Below, piece by piece: positions 1-8,342 of a stretch of 64,000 nucleotides of DNA. The DNA comes from Candidatus Gastranaerophilales bacterium (GTDB lineage Bacteria > Cyanobacteriota > Vampirovibrionia > Gastranaerophilales > Gastranaerophilaceae): NCBI GenBank assembly GCA_900548405.1, contig UNSJ01000001.1:36061-100060 (forward strand), given 5' to 3'. The number at the start of each line of letters is the position of its first letter. Position 1 is the first letter of the stretch. The notes beneath the pieces are model-generated. The model was not told where the DNA came from. It ran no database searches and was given only the letters and a program-made list of their open reading frames with translations. The position numbers and the translations under genes were made by a program.

Positions 1-27
1 TGTTGATTTTGACAGATATTTTGCATA

Positions 28-756
28 TTAAATTCTCAGCGGATAATCTTTCGGAATTTTCCAGCCGTTCATTTGGATAAGTTTAGTACAATAAGGTCTT
101 GTACGGCTTGTTTCTTTTTTACATCCGTATTCACCTTTAAATAAGCTTTCTCTTGTGCCGTTCCACATGTGTGTATATGGCTCAACACCTTTATTGTAAT
201 GATATTGAGATTGTTCCTCTTCGTTTGAAGGCCAGAAAGCAAATAAAAAACATTTTGTGCCTGACTGCATTTCATCCGGAGCAGAGGAACCGCTGTCTGT
301 TTCATATTCACTGTAATATTTTGCATCAACATAAAAAATAATTGCCGAGGAGCTTATGGCTGCAAGGCTGCCATCGGGAAAATATGCAAGCACGCGTCCG
401 TCTGATGATGTTTTTACATCAAGAAGATTTAAGTACGGACGCATATAGGTGTTAAACCAGATAAGGGGTATTGATTTAGACTTATCCTCATTTCCTTCTT
501 CATCTTCCGCAAATCCTTCTCCTATGGTCCCCCAATCTTTTTTATCTCCAAAATCCACTTCTGCACGTATAACAGCCTGATTCATCGTACTGTAGAATTT
601 TGCCAGACGGGTTTCTACAACTGTTTTTCTGTGATTTGCAATAAGTGCAGGCATGGTTAACGCTGCCACAACTCCGATAATTCCTAAAGTAATCAAAACT
701 TCCGCAAGGGTAAATGCCTGCTTATACGTATTGTATGTAATGTAAGTTTTCTCCAT
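28..756 (-). CDS. Prepilin-type N-terminal methylation domain protein (type IV pilin/pseudopilin-like)
   Basis: 242 aa. A short leader ends in QA and is followed by FTLAEVLITLGIIGVVAALT, the class III prepilin signal with Glu at +5 and a hydrophobic helix at about residues 14-37. Prepilin peptidase would cut between Ala and Phe. The rest is a globular domain with Cys residues near the C terminus and the ending GW-IPKDYP, also seen in the prepilin at 54350. The ATG is preceded on the minus strand by AAAGGA. Unlike the three other prepilins in the window it has no G tract and is intact. It is probably exported as a minor pilin or pseudopilin; a specific role cannot be read from the sequence. 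Confidence 0.85.
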   Translation of the reverse strand: MEKTYITYNTYKQAFTLAEVLITLGIIGVVAALTMPALIANHRKTVVETRLAKFYSTMNQAVIRAEVDFGDKKDWGTIGEGFAEDEEGNEDKSKSIPLIWFNTYMRPYLNLLDVKTSSDGRVLAYFPDGSLAAISSSAIIFYVDAKYYSEYETDSGSSAPDEMQSGTKCFLFAFWPSNEEEQSQYHYNKGVEPYTHMWNGTRESLFKGEYGCKKETSRTRPYCTKLIQMNGWKIPKDYPLRI

Positions 757-868
757 AATAATCCTTTCAGTGAATTTATATTATAATTCTACCCGATAAT
801 TATAAAATAAATTCATATATATTGAAATAATTTAATAAATTTTAATAAAAATCATTAATCGATTTTAG

Positions 869-896
869 TTGATACTGATACGAAAAATTGTAAAAT
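869..896 (+). promoter_or_regulatory. Promoter of the XRE regulator, leaderless
   Basis: TTGATA (869-874), 16 bp spacer, TAAAAT (891-896). The ATG at 904 follows the -10 box by 7 nt with no Shine-Dalgarno sequence, so transcription would start at or next to the start codon. Confidence 0.6.
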
Positions 897-903
897 TATT
901 ATT

Positions 904-1221
904 ATGGATAACAAAAAACTTTTAGGTCAGAGAATTAAGTATTTTCGTAAAGCTAAAAAACTTACTCAGGAACAGCTTGCGGAACTTGTCGGCATGGAGC
1001 CTAATTCTATAAGTATTATTGAATCAGGCAGAAATTTTCCTACATTAAATTCTCTTGAGAAAATTGCCAGAGCTCTTGATATTGAGCTGAATATTTTATT
1101 CAGATACAGCAGAACACGAACAAATTCTGAAATCATTGATAATATAAATTTTGAATTAACTAAATTAAGTAACGAAAAACTGGAAAAAGTCCGATTATTT
1201 ATAGAAGATTTTATTTTATAA
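904..1221 (+). CDS. XRE-family helix-turn-helix transcriptional regulator
   Basis: 105 aa. Residues about 5-60 form a Cro/C1-type HTH (LGQRIKYFRKAKKLTQEQLA, then MEPNSISIIESG). The C-terminal 40 residues are a short acidic and basic helix likely used for dimerisation. It stands alone between two minus-strand genes and appears to be read from a leaderless transcript. There is no visible partner toxin or prophage operon, so its target is unknown; self-regulation is the usual case for such small regulators. Confidence 0.85.
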   Translation: MDNKKLLGQRIKYFRKAKKLTQEQLAELVGMEPNSISIIESGRNFPTLNSLEKIARALDIELNILFRYSRTRTNSEIIDNINFELTKLSNEKLEKVRLFIEDFIL

Positions 1222-1485
1222 TTTACCCGGGTGCATTGCCCTCATAAAGTTTTGCCGGTTAGCTATGGCGGGTGAAGCGGCTACGCTTGTTTAAACACTA
1301 TAACAAATAATTTAAGCAAAACAGATGCGAGGGATAAGCTTAAAGGTTTTGAGATAAGCTCAGGGTGATGTCCCCGAGTGCGTTAGCCTTATATAGCGGT
1401 AATAATAATACCGTTGTAATATCCTAAAATCATAAAAAGCGCCTTATGCACAGTCGTAAGCTGTGTCGGGTGAAGCGGCTACGCT
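1222..1485. other. Non-coding stretch with a duplicated 20-bp hairpin block
   Basis: About 264 bp lie between two convergent genes. No ORF with a ribosome-binding site was seen. The stretch is richer in G and C than its surroundings and holds two identical 20-mers (1269-1288 and 1467-1486). It resembles a decayed intergenic repeat or a 3'UTR structure; no known RNA family was recognised. Confidence 0.5.
1269..1288 (+). repeat. 20-bp direct repeat, copy 1
   Basis: The sequence CGGGTGAAGCGGCTACGCTT is identical to 1467-1486. The core AAGCG-GCTA-CGCTT forms a small hairpin. Confidence 0.8.
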
Positions 1486-1486
1486 T
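1467..1486 (+). repeat. 20-bp direct repeat, copy 2, touching the mnmE stop codon
   Basis: Identical to 1269-1288. Here the hairpin extends to a perfect 7-bp stem, TGAAGCG-GCTA-CGCTTCA (1471-1488), which overlaps the TGA stop of mnmE on the minus strand. Confidence 0.8.
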
Positions 1487-2820
1487 CATTTTCCGATGCA
1501 AAAATGGTCAAAGATATTGTTTAAAATATCGTCAGTAATTACTTCCCCTGTAATCTCATCCAAAAATAATAAAGCTGATTTTAAATCAATTGAAATTAAA
1601 TCCTGAAGTTCATGAATTTTTGCTGCTTGAAGTGCTTGGGTTAGACTTTCGCGGCATTTTTCAAGACAATCTTGCTGGCGGTTGTTTGTCACAAATTCTG
1701 TATCTTCCAATGAGAAGTTGTAAGCTGTTTGCTTGATTTTTTCTTTTAAATTTTCAAGACCTTCTTTTGTTACGGTTGATAAGTAAAATATGTCTTTTTC
1801 TTTGTTTTGTGCAAGGTCGGATTTGTTTGCGATGATTATATGATTTTTGTCTTTTATCAAATCCAAAATAGCTTTATCATCATCAGTCATACCTTTTGAA
1901 GCATCATAGAGAAATAATACCAAATCAGCCTCATCAGCTGATTGTTTTGAATATTCAATACCTATTTCTTCAACTTTCCCTACTTCATCGTTATCACGGA
2001 TTCCTGCGGTGTCAATTAAGGTAATTGCAACATCCCAGTCAAGGGTTTCTTTTATCACATCACGGGTTGTGCCTGCAATATCGGTTACGATAGCGCGTTC
2101 AACATTCAAAAGTGTGTTGAATAAAGAGGATTTACCTACATTAGGTTTCCCAACAATTGCAATTTTTATTCCTTGACGCATTATATTTGAGGATTTTGCA
2201 CAGGCTAAAATTTTATCAATTTTTTCAAGTGTTTTTTCAAACTCGGTTATTATATAATCGTATTCCGGTTCCGCAACGTCTTCCGGAAAATCAATTCCCG
2301 CAACGATTTTAGAAAGCACGTTAAAAATTTCTGTTCTTATTTCTTTAATTTTTTGGCTTAGTGCACCTGAAAGATTTTTAGCTGAATGTTTTGCAAAATC
2401 TCTTGTTTTTGCATGAATTAAATCCGCAACGGCTTCGGCTTGAGATAAATCCATTTTTTTGTTCATAAAAGCACGTTTTGTAAACTCTCCGCGTTCAGCC
2501 ATTCGTGCTCCGTTTTTAAGCACAACATCAAGGATATTTCTTATAACGTTAATCCCGCCGTGACAGTGAATTTCAATTACATCCTCCCCTGTATAGCTGT
2601 GAGGGTTTTTAAAAGGCAACAGAAGCACTTCATCAATTTTTTTCTCACCGTCAACAATCCAGCCATGAGAAATTCTTCCTGCTTCAAGATTTTTCTTTGA
2701 ATAAATTTTATCAATAATTTCAAAACTTTTGTCGCCTGAAATTCTTATTACTCCAACCCCTCCTGTTCCGATAGGGGTTGCAATTGCAGCTATTGTATCA
2801 AATTCCTGTAATATATTCAT
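1486..2820 (-). CDS. mnmE: tRNA modification GTPase MnmE (TrmE)
   Basis: 444 aa, normal family length. With MnmG it installs the 5-(carboxymethyl)aminomethyl group on U34 of tRNAs. The N-terminal formyl-THF-binding domain starts DTIAAIATPIGTGGVGVIRI. The G domain near residue 220 shows GKPNVGKSSLFN, the switch TDIAGTTRDV, DTAGIRDN and NKSD. The protein ends with the catalytic CxGK motif (FCIGK). I chose the ATG at 2820, not the upstream TTG at 2838, because a perfect TATAAT lies 6 nt before the ATG and the TTG would fall inside that promoter. It is the first and only gene of its transcript. Confidence 0.96.
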   Translation of the reverse strand: MNILQEFDTIAAIATPIGTGGVGVIRISGDKSFEIIDKIYSKKNLEAGRISHGWIVDGEKKIDEVLLLPFKNPHSYTGEDVIEIHCHGGINVIRNILDVVLKNGARMAERGEFTKRAFMNKKMDLSQAEAVADLIHAKTRDFAKHSAKNLSGALSQKIKEIRTEIFNVLSKIVAGIDFPEDVAEPEYDYIITEFEKTLEKIDKILACAKSSNIMRQGIKIAIVGKPNVGKSSLFNTLLNVERAIVTDIAGTTRDVIKETLDWDVAITLIDTAGIRDNDEVGKVEEIGIEYSKQSADEADLVLFLYDASKGMTDDDKAILDLIKDKNHIIIANKSDLAQNKEKDIFYLSTVTKEGLENLKEKIKQTAYNFSLEDTEFVTNNRQQDCLEKCRESLTQALQAAKIHELQDLISIDLKSALLFLDEITGEVITDDILNNIFDHFCIGK

Positions 2821-2826
2821 AAGAAA

Positions 2827-2832
2827 ATTATA
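2827..2832 (-). promoter_or_regulatory. -10 box of mnmE, leaderless start
   Basis: Minus-strand TATAAT is separated by 6 nt (TTTCTT) from the mnmE ATG. It directly abuts the large palindrome at 2832-2871. Confidence 0.55.
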
Positions 2833-2871
2833 CACCAAAAAACGGGTTTTATAAAACCCGTTTTTTGGTGT
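2832..2871. terminator. 40-bp perfect palindrome, bidirectional-type terminator
   Basis: A perfect inverted repeat with 20-bp arms (ACACCAAAAAACGGGTTTTA and its complement). It has A and T tracts flanking a CGGG/CCCG core. On the minus strand it follows the phage-like gene at 2923 and precedes mnmE, so it probably ends that transcript and insulates mnmE. Confidence 0.75.
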
Positions 2872-2922
2872 AACTTTTGATGTTCTGCCAGTCGCTGCGT
2901 TTCTTTTTTTATTTCTCAGATT

Positions 2923-3621
2923 CTATACATATTGTTTTGCAATCTGCAAAGCTGCAGAGGCTGCCATTCCGTATGGTCCCATTGCACTCAGTACACCTGA
3001 TGCAAGGTTTGCATAGCTGCCAAATCCGCTGCTTGAAGATTGATTTGCAGCATATGCATTTGCGTTATAGCTGTTTCCTGATGAACTGTTATTCTGTGAG
3101 CCTGAGATATAGTTCAATATATTCGAATTAGTTTGGTTTTGAAGGTCTTGCAAGAAATTTAAATAAGTATATCTTTGTGCCAGTTCGTTATTAACCAGCT
3201 CATCGCGTTTTGCCGTGATATCCTGTGCAAGGTTGCTCATTGCTTCTGCACGATTGCTTTCAATAGAGTTTAAGTTATCCATAAATACAGAGTTATCAAA
3301 ATTGCCGAATCTTGATGCGATATCTGTTTTTAGTTCTTTTAACATAGGTGTATAAATATTATTTAACAGTTTCTGCCCGTTTGCAGTGTAAGCATTAAGC
3401 TGTGAATTTATATTCTTTTGAGTATTTTCATCAAAAACGTTTACATAAGGTAAAGATGATGCTAAAGAATTTTGAGCATAGTCATAAATTTTTTTCTCTG
3501 CATCGGTCATATTATAATTTGAAGTAACAGTATTACCTTTTTTGCTTGTTGAAGCTACGGTGTTACCGTTTACTGTAACAGTTCCTGTTGAATATGAAGG
3601 GTATTTAGATGATTTTCCCAT
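2923..3621 (-). CDS. Phage-like protein of unknown function, Ser/Asn/Gly-rich C terminus
   Basis: 232 aa. It has no signal peptide. It begins with a short basic Ser/Thr/Gly-rich stretch (MGKSSKYPSYSTGTVTVNG), followed by a helical middle (about residues 40-170), a low-complexity SSSGNSYNANAYAANQSSSS region, and a small Gly/Ala-rich end containing MGPYGMAASAALQIAK. The composition resembles phage tail or internal virion proteins, but no family was recognised with certainty. Its promoter is nearly identical in layout to that of the tail-fibre gene at 43451-44128, which supports a shared phage-derived origin. The ATG has the ribosome-binding sequence AAAGGATAA. It is monocistronic, ended by the palindrome at 2832-2871. 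Confidence 0.55.
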   Translation of the reverse strand: MGKSSKYPSYSTGTVTVNGNTVASTSKKGNTVTSNYNMTDAEKKIYDYAQNSLASSLPYVNVFDENTQKNINSQLNAYTANGQKLLNNIYTPMLKELKTDIASRFGNFDNSVFMDNLNSIESNRAEAMSNLAQDITAKRDELVNNELAQRYTYLNFLQDLQNQTNSNILNYISGSQNNSSSGNSYNANAYAANQSSSSGFGSYANLASGVLSAMGPYGMAASAALQIAKQYV

Positions 3622-3682
3622 ATTAATTTATCCTTTCTCAAGGATAAAAATTTGATGAATTTTAAAGAGCGTTTGTATAACA

Positions 3683-3712
3683 ATTATACCACGTGTCCTA
3701 AAAATCTGTAAA
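3683..3712 (-). promoter_or_regulatory. Promoter with CACGTG spacer motif, copy 1 (phage-like gene)
   Basis: On the minus strand: TTTACA (3712-3707), 18 bp spacer ending ACACGTGG, TATAAT (3688-3683), then GTTATACAAACGC. The copy at 44183-44212 has the same 18-bp spacer, the same ACACGTGG before the -10, and a nearly identical downstream block. The CACGTG palindrome in the spacer is a plausible operator. Confidence 0.7.
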
Positions 3713-3729
3713 GTAACTTTTTTTTGATA

Positions 3730-3735
3730 TATAAT
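3730..3735 (+). promoter_or_regulatory. -10 box of the TPR gene, leaderless start
   Basis: TATAAT is followed by 6 nt (TTAATT) and then ATG at 3742. There is no Shine-Dalgarno sequence. Confidence 0.55.
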
Positions 3736-3741
3736 TTAATT

Positions 3742-5499
3742 ATGGAAAATTTGGAAAAGATTAATCAGCTTATTGCTGATAAAAAGTTTGAGGAAGCTAA
3801 ACAGGAATTAACAGGTTTAATTCATGGCGATGAAAAAGATGTGGAAGCTTTAAAATTATTAGGTTTGTGCCACATTAATTTGAATGAGTTTAAAGAAGGT
3901 CAAAGCGTTTTTGAAACGGTTGTAAAATATAAAGATGATGCATCAAGCTGGTTTTATCTGGCTAACTGCTACGATAATCAGGACGATTTTCTTCATGCAA
4001 TTTCAGCTTACACTGAAGTTTTGAGAATGAGAAGCGGATATATAGATGCATATAAAAATCTTGCCGTTGTATATGTGAAAAGTAAAGAGCCTGAAAAAGC
4101 AGTTGAATTATGCAGACAGGCACTTGAATTTGTGCAGGATGATTACACTGTATATTATATTGCAGGAACTGCTTGTATGTCTTTGAAAAAATTCAAAGAA
4201 GCACTTGAATTCCTTGAAAAAGCGCTTGAGCTAAATCCTTCGCATTCTCAGTTATACAATAATTTGGGAACCTGTTATGTCACTATTGGAAATCTCGAAA
4301 AAGCTTATGAAAACTTTACTAAAGCAAGTGAGTATGATCCTGAAAATTCAATCACATATTTTAATATAGCTTCTATTCTTCAGCTTCAAAACAAGCATAA
4401 AGAAGCTTGTGAATTTTTTAGAAAAGCTTATATTATTGAACCTTCAGATAATTATCTTGTTGCACTTGCATTATCTGAGGTTAAATCAAATCAGCTGGAA
4501 GAAGCTATTACCCATTATAAAACTCTTGCGGCACACCATCCCGAAAAGCCTAACTTCCAGTATAATCTTGCTTGCTGTTACGAGGCTGCGGGTGAATACG
4601 GAAACGCTATTGTAATTCTTGCACAGCTTGTGCTTTTAAATCCGAAGTCTGTTTCGATGTCAAGAAAATTGGCTAATATTTATGTAAAAGTAGGAAAGCT
4701 GTTTAACGCAAAAGAGCTTTATGAAAAAATACTTTTACAGGGAAATGTTTCCTTTGAAATTTATTATGAATTTGCTCATATCTGCGTAAAAACTAACGAT
4801 ATGGACAGAGCAGAAAAGATTTTAAAAAAAGTTGTTGAGCTTAATCCTGAATTTGCACCGGCTCATAAAGATTTAGGCGTACTATATCTTAGCAAACGTC
4901 TTTTTGATTATGCTAAAGATGAATTCAATTTGGCTTTGCAGGCTGCTCCAAATGATTTTTCAATACTTTTTGAATACGCGAATTATCTGCATTCAACAAC
5001 TGATTTTCAAAAAGCAGATGAGTATTATGAAAAAGCGCTTATAATCAATTCTGATGATCCCGATGCACTCGGTTTCTCTGCTTTAAACAAAATTCATTTG
5101 AAAGATTTTGATAACGCTTTAAAACACATTGAAAAAGCGATTACAAAACAGCCTGATAACGGGTTTATGTATTATATTGCAGGTAAAATCAAATTTCTTC
5201 AAAATGAATATGAAGATGCAAAAATGTATCTTGTTAAATCTTATGAGTTAGAAAAGACTCATGATGCCGAAAATTTGCTGGCTCTTTGCTATTACGAATT
5301 GGGTAATTACAATCAGGCAAACGAAATTTTTAAAAGTATGCTGAAAGAAAATCCGATGAACGTAAATCTTCTTTTGAACAGCGCAAGATGTTATGAAAAG
5401 CTTAATGATAAAAATTCCGCGCTTGAACTTTTAAATAAAGTTGTTGAATCTTTCCCCGAATGTGAAGAAGCGCAGGAAATGATTAGAGCTATTTCATAA
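3742..5499 (+). CDS. Cytoplasmic tetratricopeptide-repeat protein
   Basis: 585 aa made almost wholly of TPR units, about fifteen helix pairs, each with the usual spacing of W/L, G/A, Y and P (for example ALELNPSHSQLYNNLGTCY). There is no signal peptide or membrane helix, so it is likely a cytoplasmic scaffold. Initiation at ATG 3742 is preferred over TTG 3724, because a TATAAT ends 6 nt before the ATG and the TTG would lie inside the promoter. It is divergent from the phage-like gene and stands alone. TPR proteins mediate protein contacts; the partner is not indicated here. Confidence 0.85.
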   Translation: MENLEKINQLIADKKFEEAKQELTGLIHGDEKDVEALKLLGLCHINLNEFKEGQSVFETVVKYKDDASSWFYLANCYDNQDDFLHAISAYTEVLRMRSGYIDAYKNLAVVYVKSKEPEKAVELCRQALEFVQDDYTVYYIAGTACMSLKKFKEALEFLEKALELNPSHSQLYNNLGTCYVTIGNLEKAYENFTKASEYDPENSITYFNIASILQLQNKHKEACEFFRKAYIIEPSDNYLVALALSEVKSNQLEEAITHYKTLAAHHPEKPNFQYNLACCYEAAGEYGNAIVILAQLVLLNPKSVSMSRKLANIYVKVGKLFNAKELYEKILLQGNVSFEIYYEFAHICVKTNDMDRAEKILKKVVELNPEFAPAHKDLGVLYLSKRLFDYAKDEFNLALQAAPNDFSILFEYANYLHSTTDFQKADEYYEKALIINSDDPDALGFSALNKIHLKDFDNALKHIEKAITKQPDNGFMYYIAGKIKFLQNEYEDAKMYLVKSYELEKTHDAENLLALCYYELGNYNQANEIFKSMLKENPMNVNLLLNSARCYEKLNDKNSALELLNKVVESFPECEEAQEMIRAIS

Positions 5500-5534
5500 A
5501 AATGTTAAGTATTGTATAAATGAATTTTAAATTG

Positions 5535-5594
5535 GCTGAAACCTGCTTATAATCCTTCATAGGATAGTATAGGATGCGGTGCGGGCGTGTTAAT
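5535..5594 (+). promoter_or_regulatory. GGATA-repeat 5' module, copy 1 (diverged)
   Basis: Shares GAAACC-TG--TATAATCCTTCATAGGATA and the later GGATGCGGTGC-CGTGT with copies at 11737-11833 and 31705-31801. The -10 is TATAAT, 17 bp after TTTTAA. This copy has fewer and imperfect GGATA units (AGGATA-GTATA-GGATG). It ends about 52 bp before the start at 5647. Confidence 0.75.
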
Positions 5595-5646
5595 TTTTTT
5601 TGTTTCCATGTTTTTATAATACTGTAGGAAAAAATAAGGAATTATC

Positions 5647-7068
5647 ATGTCCATAGATAAAATTACATTTAGAGGTGTTGAAACAGTTCAAAACCAGCCT
5701 GAAATAAAAAAAGAAGAACCGCAAAAAGAAACTGTAACAGAAGACAAGGAAAAATCAAATGCTGCAAAATATATGATTGGAGCAGGTATTTTGGCAGGTA
5801 CTATTGCATTGGGCATTATCGGACATAAAAATAACTGGTGGCGTAAAGTAAGTAATGATGCGGGTGAAAAAATCGAAAATAAAGCAAGTGAAGTTTTAGA
5901 TGAAGCTGCTTCAACAGTAAAACCTAAAGTGGAAGAAGTTATTACTCCAAAACCAAAAGACACTCACCCTGAGCCGTCGTTATTTAAAAATGCTGACGGC
6001 ACTTTGAAAAATGGTTCGGAAGCTGTTGATATAATAAAACAAGGTAAGAAAACAGGAATTGAAATAAAAGCTTTTAAAGACGGTAACCTTTTATCTACAA
6101 CAATGAAATCTCTGGATGACAGCGGAAACGTCATAAAGATAGAAGAAAAGTTTGCTGACGGAAAAATAACATTATTGGAAAAAGGTGAGTACATTCCGAC
6201 AGCAGGTTCTGAACGTACGCCTAAAAAAGCCTGGTTCTATAAAGAAAAAACAGCAGATGGCAAAGAAAAATCAATGAGGCTTGTATTTAATAAAGACGGT
6301 ACTTATACCACAAATTCAATGAGTATGAGTACGGAAGAAAAAAATATTGTAAGAGCTAAACTTAAAGAAATAGGTGTTGTTTTAAGAAAAACTGATGAAC
6401 CGATTTTAAAAGGTATTGATTTAATCAATGCAAACCTTAATGCAATGGAAGGTAAATCAGGAAAAGAAATGCGCGATTTGATACTTGCTACAAAAGAAGA
6501 AATCAAACTTCTGGAAAATCCTGAGCAAAAAACAAAATCTCTTGTAACATTGCTTGAAAACATTAAAAAATATGCAAAACCTGAAGACTGTGATTTTGTA
6601 TTTAATCTTGAGTTTGAAAAAGGCAGGAATGCAGCGTTAGCTAAAGAACTCATAGGTTTTGCACAAATTAATCCTGAATTCGAGCAAAAAATTATACGCG
6701 GCTTGCTTGATTCTAATTGCGGTTGTGATGTTGAAGAAATGACACTTATCAGAAGAATGCTGTTTGAAAGAGGTCTGAAACCAAAAGGTGTTATTGAGGG
6801 GCGCGGTCTGGTTGAAACGGATTGGGGCTGCACGGATACGCATTTCCCTGCAGGCAGATGGCTGGGCTTTTACAGTGATAAAAACTTGCCGAAATATAAA
6901 TATGCAAACTTTGCTTATGATATGTCAATGGGCGTAGAGCCTAAACGTGCAGAAGCACTTATTCAGGAAATCACTGAAAATGCAGAAGCTTATGAAAAAG
7001 GACTTGGTGTTAAGGTTGAAGACTTGATTAAAACAATCAAATTTTCAACAATCAAAGATGCTAAATAA
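5647..7068 (+). CDS. Membrane-anchored protein of unknown function, (I/V)xFxG N terminus
   Basis: 473 aa. The N terminus MSIDKITFRGVET carries the short motif shared with the proteins at 28576, 41331, 41894 and 42472. An acidic and basic linker is followed by a transmembrane segment (about 40-62, MIGAGILAGTIALGIIGH), a charged linker with Pro/Lys, then beta-type repeats resembling YwqK/MORN-like units (LDDSGNVIKIEEKFADGK). After these comes a helical region and a C-terminal domain with Cys and Trp residues (SNCGCDVEE, ETDWGCTDTHFPAGRW). I do not recognise the C-terminal domain. AAGGA lies 8 nt before the ATG. The promoter is the GGATA module. The 3' end overlaps the convergent gene by 8 bp. 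Confidence 0.65.
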   Translation: MSIDKITFRGVETVQNQPEIKKEEPQKETVTEDKEKSNAAKYMIGAGILAGTIALGIIGHKNNWWRKVSNDAGEKIENKASEVLDEAASTVKPKVEEVITPKPKDTHPEPSLFKNADGTLKNGSEAVDIIKQGKKTGIEIKAFKDGNLLSTTMKSLDDSGNVIKIEEKFADGKITLLEKGEYIPTAGSERTPKKAWFYKEKTADGKEKSMRLVFNKDGTYTTNSMSMSTEEKNIVRAKLKEIGVVLRKTDEPILKGIDLINANLNAMEGKSGKEMRDLILATKEEIKLLENPEQKTKSLVTLLENIKKYAKPEDCDFVFNLEFEKGRNAALAKELIGFAQINPEFEQKIIRGLLDSNCGCDVEEMTLIRRMLFERGLKPKGVIEGRGLVETDWGCTDTHFPAGRWLGFYSDKNLPKYKYANFAYDMSMGVEPKRAEALIQEITENAEAYEKGLGVKVEDLIKTIKFSTIKDAK

Positions 7069-7837
7069 TTTTCATAAGATTGGCATTAAGTCTTGTTAGA
7101 ATTTCTAAAGTATTTTCAAGCGGGTATCTTGTGATGTTGTTAATATCCTCTTCAAAATTTTCGGGCAATTTTTTGCAGTGCAGTTTTGCATATTGCACAA
7201 GCCTTTTTTCTCCCGGATGAAGAACTTTGTTAACCGCGAAAAGTACATCAAAATAGCTTGCGATAAATGCTGAAATCCTATGATTAAGACTTACATAGTC
7301 TTTTCTCTTTAAAGCTTTGTCAATCTGTTCGTAAAAAGATGCTGAAATTTTATTTTTTAATAGCGGAAGATTATTGTTGATTATATTTTTTTGAAGCTCA
7401 TCGGGATATTCTCCGCTTACTTTGTCCTGTAACGACTTGTACCAGTTTTCGGTGTCGTAAAGTATTTGTGAGAATTTTATATTGAAAATAAAGCAGGTAG
7501 AATAACCTACATTCGGATAATGTTTTATCCATGTATTTTCAACACAGTTCTCAATCCACTCTCTTGACCTGTACATTACATCTATCTGAATATCAGAGCC
7601 GCGTAAAATCCATTCATCTCCCGGACCAAAGAAACAATTATTAATTTCAAATTTATCGGAAAAAAGTTTTGCAATATCTGTTCGCTTGCCAATATCAATT
7701 TCTTTATCTGAGTAGATATATATATCATAATCCGATATTTCATCAGAGCTTTCTGTTGTTCTTGAGCCTGACAGAACTATTGCTTTTACATCATTTAATT
7801 TTTTAAATTCATCAATAATAGGATTAATACTTTTCAT
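7061..7837 (-). CDS. Nucleotidyltransferase-fold protein (aminoglycoside adenylyltransferase-like)
   Basis: 258 aa. The N-terminal domain shows the nucleotidyltransferase signature VLSGSRTTESSDEISDYDIY: the GS motif, then DxD-type acidic residues that bind Mg-NTP. A third acidic strand is likely in SDIQIDVMYRS. The C-terminal half is helical, as in the DUF4037 and streptomycin adenylyltransferase groups. The substrate cannot be inferred, and a resistance role should not be assumed. The minus-strand TAAAAT ends 6 nt before the ATG, so the transcript is probably leaderless. It converges with the 5647 gene. Confidence 0.75.
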   Translation of the reverse strand: MKSINPIIDEFKKLNDVKAIVLSGSRTTESSDEISDYDIYIYSDKEIDIGKRTDIAKLFSDKFEINNCFFGPGDEWILRGSDIQIDVMYRSREWIENCVENTWIKHYPNVGYSTCFIFNIKFSQILYDTENWYKSLQDKVSGEYPDELQKNIINNNLPLLKNKISASFYEQIDKALKRKDYVSLNHRISAFIASYFDVLFAVNKVLHPGEKRLVQYAKLHCKKLPENFEEDINNITRYPLENTLEILTRLNANLMKII

Positions 7838-7870
7838 AGAATTATTTTAATACAAAAATACACAATTCAA

Positions 7871-7902
7871 AAAACCGGCCTTCGATGACGGTCGGTTTTT
7901 TA
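7871..7902. terminator. Rho-independent terminator, bidirectional
   Basis: AAAACCGGCC-TTCGATGAC-GGTCGGTTTTTT: a 10-bp stem with one G-T pair, T runs on both strands. It serves the minus-strand small gene at 7928-8089. Confidence 0.8.
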
Positions 7903-7927
7903 TTTTTTTAATCTTTTTTACAAATCC

Positions 7928-8089
7928 CTAAATCAAACCTAAAACTTTTTTGTACCAGGAAAATGTCTCCAGTTCAATTCCGTTAAAAGTAGTTTTTAAG
8001 CATTGATTTTTTAAATAATTTTCGAATTCGTCATTAAATTTTGACTTCGGTTGTTTAATTTTAGTGGTTTTTGAAACTAACACTGTCAT
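7928..8089 (-). CDS. Small hypothetical protein, 53 aa
   Basis: The start is placed at the ATG at 8089 because minus-strand GGAGAAGG lies about 5 nt upstream; an upstream extension to 8158 would run through the promoter. An extended -10 (TGTTATAAT) lies about 55 nt upstream. The product starts MTVLVSKTTKIKQPK and is basic at its N terminus. It ends in an aromatic and hydrophobic tail (FSWYKKVLGLI). There is no signal peptide or recognised domain. It is followed by a good terminator, which supports a real monocistronic gene. Confidence 0.6.
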   Translation of the reverse strand: MTVLVSKTTKIKQPKSKFNDEFENYLKNQCLKTTFNGIELETFSWYKKVLGLI

Positions 8090-8330
8090 AGACCTTCTCC
8101 TTTTTGTTTTAAAGCGACCATATATAATTCTTGTATAAATTATAACATATATTGACAAACTTTTCTAGTGGCATGAAAACCGCAACATATCAAAATTTGC
8201 TCTCTGTGGCAAAAAATTGATGTAAATTTTTATTAAGTCTTGGATATACAGATTTGACATCTATATGATAATCATGTTTTGTTATATTTTCAATTGTCAT
8301 GGCAGGTAATATAAGTGATGATTTTTGTGA

Positions 8331-8336
8331 TAAAAT
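8331..8336 (+). promoter_or_regulatory. Extended -10 of the pterin-binding gene, leaderless
   Basis: TGA-TAAAAT is followed by 6 nt (TTCTGT) and ATG 8343. No Shine-Dalgarno sequence and no clear -35 box. Confidence 0.5.
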
Positions 8337-8342
8337 TTCTGT

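Noticed and set aside
6303..6833. 176-codon minus-strand ORF opposite the 5647 gene
   Set aside because: No ribosome-binding site; composition is that of a shadow frame.
7061..7837. Antibiotic-resistance adenylyltransferase
   Set aside because: Only the general nucleotidyltransferase motif is visible; no mobile context or close similarity to a resistance enzyme can be shown.
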